A DNA stretch of 64,000 nt from CAVTWS01 sp963738445 (lineage in GTDB: Bacteria > Actinomycetota > Acidimicrobiia > Acidimicrobiales > SHLQ01). Every line of letters starts with the position of its first letter. Position 1 is the first letter of the stretch. The stretch spans positions 62,001 to 126,000 of the forward strand of contig CAVTWS010000007.1 in NCBI GenBank assembly GCA_963738445.1. The letters run 5' to 3'. Positions 19,472 to 27,853 of the stretch are shown piece by piece. A program made the translations under genes and the position numbers. The notes beneath the pieces are model-generated. The model worked only from the letters and a program-made list of their open reading frames with translations, had not been told where the DNA came from and searched no databases.

Positions 19472-20458
19472 ATGGTCGCCGTGAACGAGTCGCCGACGGT
19501 CGTGTACACCGACGGCGCCTGCAGCGGTAACCCGGGTCCGGGCGGTTGGGCGTGGGCGGTCCCGGAGGGTCCCTGGGCCTCCGGCGCCGAGTCGGCCACG
19601 ACCAACCAGCGCATGGAGCTGACGGCGGCCGTGGAGGCCGTGGCGACCCTCCCGCGGCCGCTGGTGGTGGTCAGCGACTCGACTTACGTCGTCAACTGCT
19701 TTCGGCAGAGTTGGTGGAAGGGCTGGCTGGCCAAGCAGTGGCGCAACAGTCAGGGCAAACCCGTTGCCAACCGCGATCTCTGGGAACCTCTCATCGAAGC
19801 CCATCGCCAGGACGGCATCGAGTGGCAGTGGGTGAAGGGACACAGCGGGGATCGCTGGAACGACGTGGTCGACGCGTTGTCGGTCGCCGCCTCGCGGGAT
19901 CAGCGAGGGGCCCGTGGCGTCCGGCCCGGTGATGCCGTGAGCTTCGACGACGAGGTGCCCGCCCCATGGCGGGTCGTGGTCCATGGTCCGGGGCCGGAGC
20001 TCGCCGCCGATTCCGCGGTCTGGCATTCGGTGCGCACCCGCATGGCCGACCTGCTTGAGGAGCTCCGGAGCTCGCACCCTGGGCTCGTCGTGGTGTCGGG
20101 ACTCCGTCGCGGCGTCGAGGAGCTGGGCGCCGACATCGCCGTCGAGCTGGGCCTGCCCCTGTGGGTCGTGCTGCCGTTCCCGGATGCCGAGAGCTCATGG
20201 CCCGATGCCGACCGCCGCCGGTTCGCCGAGCAGATGGCGCTCGCCACCCACGTCGAGCTCCTACGCGCCGATGCCCCGGCGACATCGGCCGGGGACACGG
20301 CGGATCTGCGCCGACGCGACGAGTGGCTGGCCGACGACGCCGACGCCGCCGTCGTGGTGTGGGACGGCGCTCCGGGCCGGCTCGCCCGTGCCGTCGACGC
20401 CCTCAACGACCGGATTCCCGACGAGGTGTGGGTCCTCGACCCCGTCAACCGGCGCTGA
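19472..20458 (+). CDS. RNase HI domain fused to a SLOG/YpsA-like nucleotide-binding domain
   Basis: A 328-residue two-domain protein. Residues 8-142 are RNase HI with the active-site set at D14 (YTDGACSGNPGPGGWA), E49 (RMELTAA), D69 (VSDSTYVV), H124 (VKGHSGDRW) and D134. Residues about 163-328 form a Rossmann-like domain: RVVVHGP, LVVVSGLRRGVEELGADIA, LGLPLWVVLPFPDAESSW and DAAVVVWDG. That resembles the SLOG superfamily (YpsA/DprA/LOG). The first domain cleaves RNA in RNA-DNA hybrids; the second may bind a nucleotide ligand. Divergent from aceE by 53 bases. I do not know a described fusion of this kind. Confidence 0.8.
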   Translation: MVAVNESPTVVYTDGACSGNPGPGGWAWAVPEGPWASGAESATTNQRMELTAAVEAVATLPRPLVVVSDSTYVVNCFRQSWWKGWLAKQWRNSQGKPVANRDLWEPLIEAHRQDGIEWQWVKGHSGDRWNDVVDALSVAASRDQRGARGVRPGDAVSFDDEVPAPWRVVVHGPGPELAADSAVWHSVRTRMADLLEELRSSHPGLVVVSGLRRGVEELGADIAVELGLPLWVVLPFPDAESSWPDADRRRFAEQMALATHVELLRADAPATSAGDTADLRRRDEWLADDADAAVVVWDGAPGRLARAVDALNDRIPDEVWVLDPVNRR

Positions 20459-20526
20459 CGCGGTACTTCCGGGCGGTCAGCTGGCGCTGACGCGGTACTT
20501 CCGGGCGGTCAGCTGGCGCTGACGCG
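20451..20526. repeat. 32-bp tandem repeat (2.4 copies) spanning two convergent stop codons
   Basis: Copies start at 20451 and 20483, with a partial third at 20515. The unit opens GGCGCTGACGCGGTACTTCC. It contains both the plus-strand TGA that ends the RNase H-SLOG gene and the minus-strand TGA plus last codons of the J-domain gene. The minus-strand stop recurs at 20509 and 20477, in different frames. Confidence 0.9.
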
Positions 20527-21048
20527 CATGCGTTCCACGTTGCGGAGGACCCGTCGAAGCTCGGAGTACGCCGCGTTGACCTCGATCATGGTCTGCTCGG
20601 CCTCGAACCGCGAGCTGACCTCGTGGAGGTCCGGGTGGTACTGCTTGGCCAGCTGGCGATGGCGGACCGTGATCTCGGCCAGCGTTGCCCCAGGACGGAC
20701 GCCGAGCACCTCGAACGGGTCACGGCCATGGCCGGGATAGGACGGCAACGGAACCGACCGGATCGGTTCACCGGGATCGGCGGCCGGCTCCGCCCCCGGG
20801 GGGCGCCGGTCTGCCGATTCGAACAGGGACTCGGTGGTGAAGTACGTCTGGAAACCGCCTCGGCTCGGCTCGTTCTCTCGTGGGATGTCGGCCTCGCGTC
20901 CCTGTCGGGGCGGGTTGACCCGGTGGTCCAGGTGGTCCCGCTCGGTCCACCAGCGGTTGGCCTCGCCGTCGATCTCGACGCAGTCGTCGTCCTCGTCCGG
21001 GCGCCCGCGGCCGAACAGGCCGCGCCCCTTCTCGCGCTTTCGAGACAT
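20509..21048 (-). CDS. J-domain (DnaJ-like) protein
   Basis: A 179-residue protein with a charged, low-complexity N-terminus (residues 1-100, rich in Arg, Asp and Glu). A C-terminal J-domain follows: DPFEVLGVRPGATLAEIT then HRQLAKQYHPDLH, with the essential HPD tripeptide at about residue 138, followed by the closing helix. It has no Gly/Phe-rich or zinc-finger region, so it is not DnaJ itself but a small J-protein that could recruit DnaK to a client. Its 3' end is duplicated in the adjoining 32-bp repeat. Convergent with the RNase H-SLOG gene. Confidence 0.8.
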   Translation of the reverse strand: MSRKREKGRGLFGRGRPDEDDDCVEIDGEANRWWTERDHLDHRVNPPRQGREADIPRENEPSRGGFQTYFTTESLFESADRRPPGAEPAADPGEPIRSVPLPSYPGHGRDPFEVLGVRPGATLAEITVRHRQLAKQYHPDLHEVSSRFEAEQTMIEVNAAYSELRRVLRNVERMRVSAS

Positions 21049-21132
21049 GCGACAGTTGTACCGGTGAGGTCGAGCGGCCGGAATGGGCCTTTCGAACCAT
21101 TGGCGATGAGTCCGCCGTCCCGGTGCCCGGAA

Positions 21133-22029
21133 TCAGTCGTCGACCAGGTCCTGCAACGCCGCGTCCAGCTCGGGGTAGGTGAACGTGAACCCGCCCCTTT
21201 CGAGCACCCGGGGGAGGACCCGGGCGCTGTTCAACAGGAGGGCCTGGGTGAGCTCCTTACCCAGCTTGAGATGCAGGGCGAGCTTCGGGGGACGCAGGAT
21301 CGCCGGCCGGTGGAGCGCTCGACCCAACGCTCGGGCATGGTTGGCGTTGGTGGCCGGGTTCGGAGCGGTCAGGTTGGCCGGCCCGCTGATGTCGTTGTCG
21401 ACCAGATGGAGCAGTGCGGCGACCGCGTCGTCGATGTGGATCCAGCTGACCCATTGGGTGCCCGGGCCGATCGGTCCGCCGAGGCCCAGGCGGAAGAGGG
21501 GGAGTTGGGTGCCCAGGGCGCCGCCCTTGGTGCTCTGCACGATGCCGATACGCGGGTGGGCGACCCGCACGCCGGCGTCCCTCGCCCTGTCGGCCGCCTG
21601 CTCCCACCGCTGGCACAGGTCAGCGAGGAAATCGTCGCCGGGCGAGGACGATTCGTCGAGGGCGGCGTCTCCCCGGTCGCCGTAGTAGCCGATCGCCGAT
21701 GCCGAGACGAGGATCCGGGGACCAGAGTCGCCGAGGTCCGCCAGGGCCCGGGCGATCGTGCTCGTGCCCCGCACCCGGCTCTCCAGCAGCTCGGCTTTGT
21801 GGTCGTCGGTCCACCGCTTCTCGGCGATCCCTTCGCCGGCCAGGTGGATCACGGCGTCGATCCCACGCAGCGCTTCGACGTCGATGGTCTCGGCGCGGGG
21901 ATCCCAGTCGACGTGGGGGCCCGATGTGGGTCGCCGGGTCACGGGTATCGGTTCGTCGCCCCGTTGGACCAGCGCCTCGCTCACCGCAGTCCCGATCATG
22001 CCGCTCGCTCCGGTGACTGCGACTCGCAT
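21133..22029 (-). CDS. TIGR01777-family NAD(P)-binding epimerase (YfcH-like)
   Basis: A 298-residue extended SDR. The N-terminal GASGMIGTAV dinucleotide motif, IHLAGEGIAEKRW, LVSASAIGYYGDRGD and the C-terminal LTAPNPATNANHARALGRAL segment with the YfcH-type DUF1731 tail all fit TIGR01777. The family is widespread, and its substrate is not established. The start is supported by AAAGGAG upstream. Downstream it faces the J-domain gene on the same strand with an 84-base gap. Nothing in the neighbourhood indicates a pathway. Confidence 0.85.
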   Translation of the reverse strand: MRVAVTGASGMIGTAVSEALVQRGDEPIPVTRRPTSGPHVDWDPRAETIDVEALRGIDAVIHLAGEGIAEKRWTDDHKAELLESRVRGTSTIARALADLGDSGPRILVSASAIGYYGDRGDAALDESSSPGDDFLADLCQRWEQAADRARDAGVRVAHPRIGIVQSTKGGALGTQLPLFRLGLGGPIGPGTQWVSWIHIDDAVAALLHLVDNDISGPANLTAPNPATNANHARALGRALHRPAILRPPKLALHLKLGKELTQALLLNSARVLPRVLERGGFTFTYPELDAALQDLVDD

Positions 22030-22109
22030 CTCGTGCTCCTTTGGATCGGTCGCCCACGGCGGTCACGCCGTGGCGACCGGCCGTTCTGACACCGGCGATG
22101 TTGTTGAAC

Positions 22110-22700
22110 CTACGACGGGACGCGGCGGTTCGGATGCAGCGGTGGCGCGCTCGATGTCCTGTGCCCAGGCGGGTTGGTGGATTCGTCGGTGGTGGCGTCG
22201 ATGGGGTTGCCGTGGATGTCGCGGAGCAGGAGCCGGATGAAGGCGTCGTTGTAGAGGGGGCTGTAGCCGGGGCCGGGTAGGGGTGCCGTCGGGGAGGCAG
22301 GCCCAGGTCGTGCCGTCGGGGCGGACGCCGACGTTGAGGAGGACTTCGACGTTGATTCGGGCGCCTCCGTTGGTGGGAGGCGGGCGGTGAGGACGACCAT
22401 GCCGTCGATGTCGACCCGCCAGGTGAGGTTGCGGGCGTCGTGGTGACGTTGCGCGAGGTCGGCGGGGTCGAGGTGGCCTTCGGCCCACGCGGCGATGGCT
22501 TGCGCGAGCTCGGACGCGGGGTAGGCGTGGGCGAGGCGGACGTGTTCGCGGGCGGTGGCCGGTTCGATGTCGCACACGTCGGCCAGCCACACCGCACACG
22601 ACGTGGCGCCGGTGGCGAGCCGAGCAGGATCGAACGCTAGTTCGATCCCTGAACAGCCCGACCGGTCCGTGGCGGACGCGTCCGCGGATGCGCCTCGAGG
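22110..22700 (-). pseudogene. Degraded DUF222/HNH endonuclease fragment
   Basis: Pieces of a DUF222-domain protein appear across frames: SCAVWLADVCDIEPATAREHVRLAHAYP, then LTWRVDIDGMVVLTARLPPTE, then in another frame INVEVLLNVGVRPDGTTWACLPDGTP, then GYSPLYNDAFIRLLLRD. The order is right for a DUF222-HNH protein. The central part between the first two pieces is missing, and the C-terminal HNH (CRFPGC-type) motif is gone. Unlike the frameshifted housekeeping genes here, this has real internal deletion, so I read it as a true relic of a proliferating actinobacterial family. Confidence 0.65.
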
Positions 22701-22841
22701 AGATCGCCGTGAGCGTCCTCGCCTCCCAGCTCGCCCCGAGCTCCGCCGCGCCTTGAGGACGATCGACCGCACCCTCACCGGAACCGACGCCGCTCGACTC
22801 GGCACACCTTGGGAGGTTTGGGCCTCTCGCGCGAGGGCGCG

Positions 22842-24599
22842 CTAGGTCGTGTCGCGGCGGCGGCGGCGAACCGGACGATCGGCGGGGACGCCTTCATCGC
22901 CTTCGTCGGCGACGAAGACCGAGCGGCGGGTGCGCTTGTTCTCGTACTGGTTCTCGTCGGCGGCTCGGAGGAGGTCGCTCGGAGACTCCATGTCGAACGT
23001 CGCGACGGCCACGCCGACCGACAGGGATCGATCGTCGCCCGTTCGTTCGAACAGCTCCACGGCCCGGCGGGCGATGGCTGGCCCCGAGAGGAGCCCGCCG
23101 CCATCGACCACGATGCAGAACTCGTCGCCGCCGACCCGGCACACCGTGGTGTTCGGATGATCGACGACCGACTGCCTGAGGGTGATACCGACCTCGGCGA
23201 GCAGGCGATCGCCGACCTCGTGGCCGAGGTTGTCGTTCACGAACTTCAACCCATCGACGTCGCACATGATCACGGCGGTGTCCTGCCGTTCGATCGGTGG
23301 CCGGGCGAACACTTCGCGCAGGGTGGCCTCGAGGACGCGGCGGTTGCCGAGGCCGGTCAGGGGATCGCGAAGGGCCAGCTCCTCGAGCTCGGCGAACCGT
23401 TCGGCCTGGGACACGCCGGACGCGACGAGCGACGCCACGAGGCGGAGGGTCTCGACGTCGTGCTCGCCGAGCTCACGATGGCCGGTGCGGGTCGTGGCCC
23501 AGACCACGCCCCAGGCCCGATCGCCCATGAGGATCGGCGACGCGATCTCACTGGCCAACCCTCGTTCGATCAGCTCCTCGGCCGTGTCGCGGTCGACGGG
23601 GTCCGAGGCGTGGCGGGCCAACGACAGGCCGGCGAGCAGGACCTTGAGATGAGGGTGGTGGTGGAGCAGATAGCTCTCGGCCGCCGGGAACCGTTCTCCG
23701 CCGGGACCGAGCTCGCCGACGTTGACGAGCACGTCGACGCTGCCGTCGTGGTCGTCGAACCGGCCGATCGACACCGTCGACGACCCGAGCGCGGCGCGGG
23801 CGTTGTCGGCGATGAGGGAGAGGACGTCGTCGATGCGGTCGGCGGCCTCGATGGCGGCGCCGATGTTGAGCAGCGACTCCACGGGCGACGCCAGTGAGCG
23901 CCGTCGGGCAATGAGCTCGTCGAGGAGGGCGAGGGCCGAATCGACGGAGACGTCGTCGACGGGTGCGGTGCCGCTGCGAAACGCGTCGACCGCGTGGTCG
24001 ACGAGGACGGGGTCGAGCTCGGTGCCGGCCCGGGACAGCGCGTCGACGAGGCGGGCCGTGATGCCGGGCATGTCACCCGGACGGGGTCGGCCGACGAGCC
24101 TGGAGGCGACCGCCAGCAGCCGCGCCGCCTCGGGGATGCGCAGGCTGTCCAGACCGTGCGGAGACCCGGTGCCGTCCCAGCGTTCGTGACGGTGCCGCAG
24201 GGCCGCAGCCGCGCCGCCGAGACCAGGGAGTCGATCGACGAGCCCGGCGACCAGGACGGCGTTGACGGGGTCGTCGTCGGACGCGGTGCTGACCCGATGG
24301 GCGAGGAGCGAGCCGACGTCACCGAGGAGGGCGCCGGCGATGGCGTCGGCCTCGGTCTCGGAGTCGGCGCCCGATCGGACGGCGAGCTGGTGGACCACCG
24401 CGGCCACGTGGGCGCCCCGGCGGGCGCCTGTCGGGTCGTGCACCGACAGGGCCAGAGCCAGCGCGGCGACGGCGGCTCGACCCTCGGCCCCCATGCCGGA
24501 ACCGCCACGTCCGACCGGACGGCCGGCGCGGCTCGTGGGACCGGTGGTGCTGGCACCGGCACGCTCAGCGAACGGAGGAGGGCTCGAGGGATCGGTCAC
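22842..24599 (-). CDS. Diguanylate cyclase with degenerate HD-GYP and GAF domains
   Basis: About 585 residues. The N-terminal third resembles HD-GYP (HVAAVVHQLAVRSG, then HERWDGTGSPHGL). The HD pair reads GD (GALLGDVGSL) and GYP reads GSP, so phosphodiesterase activity is doubtful. A GAF-like sensor follows, roughly residues 235-410. The C-terminal GGDEF domain is complete: DPLTGLGNRR, MCDVDGLKFVND and the active loop RVGGDEFCIV. The expected upstream RxxD inhibitory site is not seen. It should make c-di-GMP. GTG 24599 is chosen because it lies 11 bases after a small gene; ATG 24641 is the alternative. Confidence 0.8.
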   Translation of the reverse strand: MTDPSSPPPFAERAGASTTGPTSRAGRPVGRGGSGMGAEGRAAVAALALALSVHDPTGARRGAHVAAVVHQLAVRSGADSETEADAIAGALLGDVGSLLAHRVSTASDDDPVNAVLVAGLVDRLPGLGGAAAALRHRHERWDGTGSPHGLDSLRIPEAARLLAVASRLVGRPRPGDMPGITARLVDALSRAGTELDPVLVDHAVDAFRSGTAPVDDVSVDSALALLDELIARRRSLASPVESLLNIGAAIEAADRIDDVLSLIADNARAALGSSTVSIGRFDDHDGSVDVLVNVGELGPGGERFPAAESYLLHHHPHLKVLLAGLSLARHASDPVDRDTAEELIERGLASEIASPILMGDRAWGVVWATTRTGHRELGEHDVETLRLVASLVASGVSQAERFAELEELALRDPLTGLGNRRVLEATLREVFARPPIERQDTAVIMCDVDGLKFVNDNLGHEVGDRLLAEVGITLRQSVVDHPNTTVCRVGGDEFCIVVDGGGLLSGPAIARRAVELFERTGDDRSLSVGVAVATFDMESPSDLLRAADENQYENKRTRRSVFVADEGDEGVPADRPVRRRRRDTT

Positions 24600-24610
24600 G
24601 GGGCCAACGG

Positions 24611-24706
24611 TCAGGGGTCGTCGACGGGCTTCTGGCGGCATTGATAGCACATCAGGTTCTTTCCTGCCACGCGATGTGGTTTCCAGGACACGATGCGTGA
24701 CGCCAT
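24611..24706 (-). CDS. Tiny CxxC protein upstream of the diguanylate cyclase
   Basis: A 31-codon frame, MASRIVSWKPHRVAGKNLMC then YQCRQKPVDDP. The CYQC pair next to a basic and Trp-containing segment looks like half a zinc ribbon, which might dimerise or bind metal through two cysteines. It ends 11 bases before the cyclase GTG, giving a plausible two-gene unit. It is divergent from the tiny membrane gene at 24732. Support is only context and composition; it could be a chance frame. Confidence 0.4.
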   Translation of the reverse strand: MASRIVSWKPHRVAGKNLMCYQCRQKPVDDP

Positions 24707-24717
24707 CGTCGGGCGAC

Positions 24718-24723
24718 TAACGT
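24718..24723 (+). promoter_or_regulatory. Leaderless-type -10 box TAACGT
   Basis: TAACGT lies 8 bases before the GTG of the small gene at 24732 and supports its reality. Confidence 0.45.
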
Positions 24724-24731
24724 TCGGCGCC

Positions 24732-24821
24732 GTGAGCACCCGCCGTTTGATCCTCGCTGCGCTGTTGTGCGGCCTGGCCATCCTGGTGGCGTTCACCGTG
24801 CAGGTCCTCATCGCTCGCTGA
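24732..24821 (+). CDS. 29-residue single-helix membrane peptide
   Basis: GTG-initiated frame MSTRRLILAALLCGLAILVA followed by FTVQVLIAR and TGA. A positively charged N-terminus (RR) precedes one uninterrupted hydrophobic helix of about 20 residues, then a short tail ending in Arg. That is ideal for an in-out small membrane protein. A TAACGT -10 box lies 8 bases upstream, and 73 bases separate it from lpd. Too short for homology assignment by eye. It may modulate a membrane complex, but function is unknown. Confidence 0.5.
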   Translation: MSTRRLILAALLCGLAILVAFTVQVLIAR

Positions 24822-24894
24822 GGTCAGGCGCCCGGCCCCGGTAGGCTTCGTGCGCTGGGCGGGGACCTGCCCGGTGCCGGCCAGGAGGACACCG

Positions 24895-26298
24895 GTGGCG
24901 ACCACGCAACACGATCTGATCGTCATCGGCGGCGGGCCCGGCGGGTACGCAGCGGCGCTCTACGGCGCCAGCGCCGGACTCGACATCGGCCTCGTCGAAC
25001 GGTCGAAGGTCGGCGGCACCTGTCTGCACGTCGGGTGCATCCCGGCCAAGGAGCTGCTCGAGACCGCCGCAACCCTCCGCCACGTGCAGCACGCATCGGC
25101 GTTCGGCATCACGGCGGGAGATCCGACCATCGACATGACGGTGGCCCAGGCTCGCAAGCAGGGCATCATCGACGGCCTCCACAAAGGTCTCAGCTCGTTG
25201 CTCAAGGGCCGCAAGGTCACGGTGTACGACGGCGTCGGCGCCTTGCACGCCGGTCATCGGGTGACCGTGAGCGGCGGCGCATCGGGTGATGTCGAGCTCA
25301 CTGCGGCCCATGTCGTGCTGGCCACCGGATCGCTCCCCCGCCTCCTGCCCGGTTTCGATGTCGACGGCCGGATCGTCATGACCTCCGATGAGTTCCTCTC
25401 GCTCGATCGGGTCCCCGGTTCGGCCGTGGTGATCGGTGGCGGGGCGATCGGTTGCGAGTTCGCGTCCATCCTGGCCGACCTCGGCGCCCAGGTCACCATC
25501 CTCGAAGCGCTGCCGAAGATCCTGCCGGGGTGCGATGCCGAGGCCACCAAGGTCGTCGAGAGGTCCTTCGCCAAACGGGGCATCGCCATCCGCACCGGCG
25601 TAATGGTGCACGGTCACACGCCCTCCGGCGACCGCACGACCGTCAAGTTCGGCGAGGGCGAATCGCTCGACGTCGACCTGGTGGTGCTTGCCGTGGGTCG
25701 TCGGCCACGGACCGACGGCCTCGGGCTCGAGGGCACGGCCGTGGGGGTCACCGAACGGGGTTTCATCGACGTCGACGCTCGGTGCCGCACCGCCGAACCG
25801 GGCGTGTGGGCCATCGGCGACGTGATCGCGACCCCGCAGCTGGCGCATGTCGGATTCGCCGAGGGGATGCTCGTCGTGCGGGATGCGCTCGGCGAGGATC
25901 CGGCCCCGATCGACTACGGCAAGGTGCCGTGGTGCATCTACTGCCAGCCCGAGGTCGCGTTCGCCGGGCACACCGAGGAGAGCGCGGTGCAGGCCGGTTT
26001 CGAGGTCGTGACCTCTACCCACCGCTTCGCCGGCAACGGTCGAGCGATGATCGTGGGCGAGACCGAGGGGCTCGTGAAGGTGATCGCCGAGCGTCGGGCC
26101 GACGGCACGGCCGGGACGATCCTCGGCGTGCACATGGTCGGCCCCTGGGTCACCGAGCAACTGGGTCAGGCCTACCTGGCCGTCAACTGGGAGGCCACCG
26201 TCGATGAGGTGGCCGCCTTCATCCAACCCCACCCCACCATGAGCGAGCTGTTCGGCGAGACCGTGCTGTCGCTCACCGGGCGCTCCCTCCACGGCTGA
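24895..26298 (+). CDS. lpdA: Dihydrolipoyl dehydrogenase (E3)
   Basis: Flavoprotein that reoxidises dihydrolipoyl-E2 with NAD+. Domains in order: FAD-binding GGGPGGYAAAL, redox-active disulfide GGTCLHVGCIPAK, NAD-binding VVIGGGAIGCEFASI, second FAD motif VWAIGDVIATPQLAH, and the C-terminal HPTMSE with the His-Glu pair. The GTG at 24895 follows AGGAGG by 6 bases. Frame sequence before it is not conserved. 467 residues, normal for the family. First gene of a run with E2, lipB and lipA, so it most likely serves the pyruvate and/or 2-oxoglutarate dehydrogenase complexes. Intact, unlike its neighbours. Confidence 0.95.
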   Translation: MATTQHDLIVIGGGPGGYAAALYGASAGLDIGLVERSKVGGTCLHVGCIPAKELLETAATLRHVQHASAFGITAGDPTIDMTVAQARKQGIIDGLHKGLSSLLKGRKVTVYDGVGALHAGHRVTVSGGASGDVELTAAHVVLATGSLPRLLPGFDVDGRIVMTSDEFLSLDRVPGSAVVIGGGAIGCEFASILADLGAQVTILEALPKILPGCDAEATKVVERSFAKRGIAIRTGVMVHGHTPSGDRTTVKFGEGESLDVDLVVLAVGRRPRTDGLGLEGTAVGVTERGFIDVDARCRTAEPGVWAIGDVIATPQLAHVGFAEGMLVVRDALGEDPAPIDYGKVPWCIYCQPEVAFAGHTEESAVQAGFEVVTSTHRFAGNGRAMIVGETEGLVKVIAERRADGTAGTILGVHMVGPWVTEQLGQAYLAVNWEATVDEVAAFIQPHPTMSELFGETVLSLTGRSLHG

Positions 26299-26317
26299 CA
26301 CGAGCGAAGGACTCCCC

Positions 26318-27830
26318 ATGCCCGACATCACGTTGCCCCAACTCGGCGAGACGGTCACCGAAGGAACCATCACCCGGTGGTTCAAGGCCGTCGGCGACCC
26401 GGTGCAGGAAGACGAGGCGCTGTTCGAGTATCAGCACCGACAAGGTCGACAGCGAGGTCCCGGCCCCGTCGTCGGGCGTGCTCCTGGAGATCCTCGCTCC
26501 CGAAGGGGCGCTCGTGCCGGTCGGAGCCGTACTGGCGCGCTCGGGGAGGTCGGCTCGGACGGCGCCGCGCCGCCGGAAGCCTCCGCCCCCCCAGCACCCG
26601 CTCCGGCTCCGGATGCCCCGGCGGCTCCGGCCTCGGGCGCCCCGGCTGCCGAGGCTCCGGCGCCGCCCCCGATCCCGGCGCCTCCGGCTGCGTCCGCGCC
26701 CGTCGATCAGGTCCCGACCGCGCCGTCGTCGCTCCCGGCCCCGCCCGTCGCCGTGGCGGATGAGACCTCCGCTGCCGACCCGGGCCCGGACGGCACCGAC
26801 GAGGCATCGGGCCTGCTGCTGTCGCCCGTCGTGCGACGGCTCATCAGCGAGCACGGTCTCGATGCCCGCACGATCGTCGGTACCGGCGCCGGCAACCGCA
26901 TCACCCGGGCCGACGTCGAAGCCATCGTGCAAACGCGCATGGCCGGTGGGGCGCGACCAGCGGCCCCAGCGGTGGATACCACCCCGGCTCCCGCTCCGGC
27001 GGCTCCCGCCGCCCTGGCTCCTGCGGCTCCCGCGGCGGCCTCGGCTCCGCGGCCCTCCTGCGGCCGCGGCGGCGTCGGTCGACGATCCGGCGCCCACGGC
27101 CTCCGCCGCACCGAATGCGGCGGACCAGCGGGTTCCGTTCAGCACCATCCGGCGCCGCACCGCCGAACACATGGTGGCGTCGAAGCACGCCTCGCCCCAC
27201 GTCCTGACCGCCGTCGAGGTCGACTACGAGCGGATCGACAAGGTCCGTCGAGCGCAACGCGAACGTTTCAAGGCGGATGAGGGCTTCAGCCTGACGTACC
27301 TGCCCTTCATCGCCCGAGCGTTGTCCGACGCCCTCCGCGAGTTCCCGAATCTCAACGCGAGCGTCGGCGACGATGAGCTGATCGTCCACCATCGCATCAA
27401 CCTGGCCATCGCCGTCGATCTCGACTTCAACGGCCTGCTGGCGCCCGTGGTCCACGACGTCGACGGCAAGCGCCTGCGAGCCATCGCCCGCGAAGTCCTC
27501 GACCTCGCGGACCGCGCCCACACCAAGAAGCTCGTTCCCGACGATCTGGCGGGCGGCACGTTCACCATCACCAACGCCGGGTCCTACGGGACGATGATGC
27601 AGTTCCCCATCATCAACCAGCCCCAGGTGGCGATCCTGTCGACCGACGGAGTCTCCCGGAAACCGGTCGTGGTCAACGACGAGTTCGGCAACGAGTCGAT
27701 CGCCATCCACTCCGTCGGGATCCTGGCCATGGCGTGGGATCACCGGGCCATCGACGGCGCCTACGCGGCGGCGTTCCTCAATCGCATGCGTCAGATCCTC
27801 GAGACGCACGACTGGGACGCCGAGATCTGA
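26318..27830 (+). pseudogene. Dihydrolipoyl acyltransferase E2 of a 2-oxoacid dehydrogenase complex, three frameshifts
   Basis: Joined product of about 503 residues. Single N-terminal lipoyl domain (ITLPQLGETVTEGTITRW, lipoylated Lys in STDKVDSEV), a long Ala/Pro linker, peripheral-subunit binding domain (LSPVVRRLISEHGLDARTI), second linker, then the catalytic domain ending in AMAWDHRAIDGAYAAAFL with the active-site His. The frame changes near 26430 (one extra T), 26540 and 27055. SucB and PdhC types cannot be separated safely; one lipoyl domain is typical of SucB. All domains are intact otherwise, so sequencing indels are the likely cause. Lies 19 bases after lpd. Confidence 0.85.
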
Positions 27831-27853
27831 TCGGGTCCGAGCGAGCACCCGGC

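Noticed and set aside
20451..20526. Tandem repeat considered as a phage or plasmid attachment site
   Set aside because: No integrase, tRNA or phage genes nearby. The unit simply duplicates the ends of the two convergent genes.
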